Of a stretch of 6,103 nucleotides of DNA, positions 4,470-6,103 are shown piece by piece. The stretch is from NCBI RefSeq assembly GCF_003465825.1, contig NZ_QSBV01000035.1, forward strand, positions 1-6,103, written 5' to 3'. Position 1 is the stretch's first letter. Each line of letters begins with the position of its first letter. Origin of the DNA: Collinsella sp. AF02-46-1. Its GTDB lineage: Bacteria > Actinomycetota > Coriobacteriia > Coriobacteriales > Coriobacteriaceae. Under the pieces are notes generated by a model. The model saw nothing but the letters and a program-made list of their open reading frames with translations, had not been told where the DNA came from and did no database searches. A program made the translations under genes and the position numbers.

Positions 4470-5828
4470 ATGGCAGCAACTGAGCAGCTGTTCAATGTTC
4501 GTGAGCGCAAGCGCTTTGAACGTCACGACATCTGGGAGCGCATTGCCGAGAACGGCACCATTTCTGCCGCCGTCATGGTGATCGCCGCCATCGCCGCCGT
4601 TATCTGCGCCAATACCGATGCCTACGAGGCCATCCATCACTTTTTGGAGACCCCGCTGTATGTGGGTCTGGGCAACCTTACGGCTGGTCTCACCGTTGAG
4701 CTTTTCGTCAACGACTTCCTCATGGCGATTTTCTTTTTGTTGGTGGGCATTGAGCTTAAGTACGAGATGACGGTCGGCGAGCTCAAGAATCCGCGTCAGG
4801 CCATGCTTCCCATGCTGGCGGCCGTGGGCGGTGTCGTCGTTCCCGCCTGCATCTACCTGATCTTTAACCATGCCGGCGCGCACAACGGCTGGGCCATTCC
4901 CATGGCAACCGATATTGCCTTTGCGCTGGGCGTGCTGTCGCTTTTGGGCAACCGCGTGCCCAACGGCGTGCGCGTGTTCTTCTCGACGCTCGCCATCGCC
5001 GACGACCTGATCTCCATCGCCGCCATCGCCATCTTCTACGGTCAGAGCCCCAATCCGTTTTGGTTGGGCGCCGCCGCGCTTGTGACCTGCGCGCTCGTGT
5101 GGCTTAACAAGACGCAGCATTACCGCCTTGCCCCGTATTCGGTACTGGGGCTGCTGCTGTGGTTCTGCATGTTCAAGAGCGGCGTACATGCCACGCTTGC
5201 TGGCGTCATCTTGGCCTTTACCATCCCGGCCAAGTGTGGCGTCAAGCTCGATAGCCTCACCGATTGGCTGGGCGAGTGCCTGCCGCTGCTCGATGACCGC
5301 TACGATGATGAGGCACACATCCTGGGCCAGCATGACTTTACCGTCTCGACAACCAAGGTCGAGCGCGTCATGCACCGCGTGACCCCGCCGCTTATCCGCA
5401 TGGAGCGTCTGATCTCCACGCCGGTCAACTTTGTGATCCTGCCGATCTTTGCGTTCGTAAACGCTCAGGTTCGCTTAGTGGGCGTGGACATGAGCACGCT
5501 GCTCACCGACCCGGTGACGCTCGGCGTGTACTTTGGCATGCTGCTGGGCAAGCCGATCGGCATCTTTGGTATGACGTTTGCCCTGGTTAAGCTTAAGGCC
5601 TGCGAGCTGCCGCACAATGTCAACTGGCACATGATTGCCGGCGTGGGCATTCTGGGCGGTATCGGCTTTACCATGTCGATTCTCATCAGCGGCCTTGCCT
5701 TCCCGACGGCCCAGTTTGAGGTTCTTGCAGCCAAGGCCGCTATTCTCGCCGGTTCGGTCACCGCAGCCGTGCTCGGCATGATCTACATGAGCGTGGTCTG
5801 CAAGCATCCCTCGCCCAAAGACGAGTAA
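4470..5828 (+). CDS. nhaA: Na+/H+ antiporter NhaA
   Basis: An inner-membrane antiporter that exports Na+ or Li+ in exchange for protons, for salt and alkaline-pH homeostasis. The 452 residues show about 12 hydrophobic segments (approximately from 31 to 444) and a cytoplasmic N-terminus. Hallmarks are MATDIAFALG (145-154; T147, D148, matching E. coli T132, D133), TLAIADDL (173-180; D178, D179, matching the ion-binding D163, D164), KSGVHATLAGV (236-246), LLGKPIGI (358-365; K361, matching K300) and GILGGIGFTMSI (393-404). It is about 60 residues longer than the E. coli protein. Roughly 40 extra residues lie between segments VIII and IX (about 258-312), including LLDDRYDDEAH and HRVTPPLIRMERL. 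AAAGGAG sits 6 bases before the ATG. The gene stands alone, behind its own leader and terminator. Confidence 0.97.
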   Translation: MAATEQLFNVRERKRFERHDIWERIAENGTISAAVMVIAAIAAVICANTDAYEAIHHFLETPLYVGLGNLTAGLTVELFVNDFLMAIFFLLVGIELKYEMTVGELKNPRQAMLPMLAAVGGVVVPACIYLIFNHAGAHNGWAIPMATDIAFALGVLSLLGNRVPNGVRVFFSTLAIADDLISIAAIAIFYGQSPNPFWLGAAALVTCALVWLNKTQHYRLAPYSVLGLLLWFCMFKSGVHATLAGVILAFTIPAKCGVKLDSLTDWLGECLPLLDDRYDDEAHILGQHDFTVSTTKVERVMHRVTPPLIRMERLISTPVNFVILPIFAFVNAQVRLVGVDMSTLLTDPVTLGVYFGMLLGKPIGIFGMTFALVKLKACELPHNVNWHMIAGVGILGGIGFTMSILISGLAFPTAQFEVLAAKAAILAGSVTAAVLGMIYMSVVCKHPSPKDE

Positions 5829-5918
5829 GAGCGCGAAAACCGGCTCCAGAACCGATTCGGGCGCGTTCAAAATGCGGATTCGGGCGGTGCTTGCCGCCTG
5901 CCAGACACGCCAGTGGTC
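5829..5918. other. Spacer after nhaA with short repeats
   Basis: No gene is visible. GATTCGGGCG occurs twice (5854-5863 and 5877-5886), and GGCGG/CCGCC (5883-5887 with 5894-5898) can form a small hairpin without a T run. No strong plus-strand terminator lies close to the nhaA stop codon. Confidence 0.35.
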
Positions 5919-5955
5919 AAAAAACGCCGTTTGTGAGTACTGTCACAAACGGCGT
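5919..5955 (-). terminator. 13-bp perfect inverted repeat, terminator best read on the minus strand
   Basis: ACGCCGTTTGTGA (5924-5936) and TCACAAACGGCGT (5943-5955) are perfect inverses around a 6-base loop. On the minus strand the stem runs directly into TTTTTT (5924 to 5919), a classic intrinsic terminator for a gene converging from the right. On the plus strand only ATCATTTT follows, so it may also stop nhaA transcripts, less efficiently. Confidence 0.75.
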
Positions 5956-6103
5956 ATCATTTTAGGTGCGGAAAATAATGAACAAAGTTATAAGAACTGT
6001 ACGTTAATGAGTGACCATCGACTTCCAATTTGGCGCTAGCTGACGGTGATTAGGAAGTTTCAAGGTGGCGCGCGCAGACGTGGTGTAAGAGCGTCCCGAG
6101 GTC
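5956..6103. other. AT-rich right-edge region
   Basis: Bases 5956-6010 are clearly richer in A and T than the rest of the window, with runs such as GAAAATAATG and AAGTTATAAG. TTATAA at 5988-5993 could be a plus-strand -10 box, but no -35 hexamer is seen. Otherwise it may be the 3' untranslated part of a minus-strand gene that ends near 6004. Confidence 0.3.
6004..6102 (-). CDS. Possible C-terminal end of a minus-strand gene (partial)
   Basis: A minus-strand frame is open from the right window edge and stops with TAA at 6006 to 6004, giving 32 residues that end in KLPNHRQLAPNWKSMVTH. Its only support is that it points at the minus-strand terminator 49 bases beyond the stop codon. The peptide matches no family I recognise, and an open frame this short can arise by chance. 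Confidence 0.15.
   Translation of the reverse strand, partial: TSGRSYTTSARATLKLPNHRQLAPNWKSMVTH

Noticed and set aside
4185..5375. 396-codon minus-strand open frame opposite nhaA
   Set aside because: Long, but an antisense artefact: it spans both terminators and the nhaA leader, and its composition (Gly, His, Gln, Arg) is that of reversed membrane-protein codons.

Overview
The window is GC-rich bacterial DNA carrying five complete genes. The protein set, codon use and GC content suggest a Coriobacteriia genome, most likely Collinsella. That is my judgement from protein resemblance, not a database result. No mobile element, CRISPR array, tRNA or rRNA was found.

Layout: (1) Bases 90-1817, minus strand: a GntR/UTRA regulator followed by class I mannose-6-phosphate isomerase (manA), probably one transcript. 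(2) Bases 1818-2157: a 340-base divergent control region with a perfect 12-bp palindrome, promoter-like AT-rich stretches and an intrinsic terminator 54 bases before the next gene. (3) Bases 2158-3111, plus strand: a ROK-family sugar kinase, with CCTGTCCC/GGGACAGG-type repeats on both sides. (4) Bases 3278-4201, plus strand: manganese-dependent family II inorganic pyrophosphatase (ppaC), ending in a very strong terminator. (5) Bases 4470-5828, plus strand: NhaA Na+/H+ antiporter, preceded by a structured leader with a second strong terminator only 33 bases from its start codon. (6) Bases 5829-6103: a 13-bp perfect inverted repeat that reads best as a terminator for a minus-strand gene entering from the right edge, then an AT-rich stretch.

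The first three genes make a plausible hexose module. The kinase would make a hexose 6-phosphate, ManA interconverts mannose 6-phosphate and fructose 6-phosphate, and the UTRA regulator would sense a sugar-phosphate type ligand. ppaC and nhaA look like independently transcribed housekeeping and ion-homeostasis genes.

The most interesting material is non-coding. The nhaA leader has tandem hairpins, a possible 20-codon upstream ORF, mutually exclusive pairings and a terminator, which is the architecture of an attenuator or riboswitch. The kinase leader has a smaller version of the same idea. The regulator's likely operator sequence recurs inside its own coding region, where it uses a CTA leucine codon.
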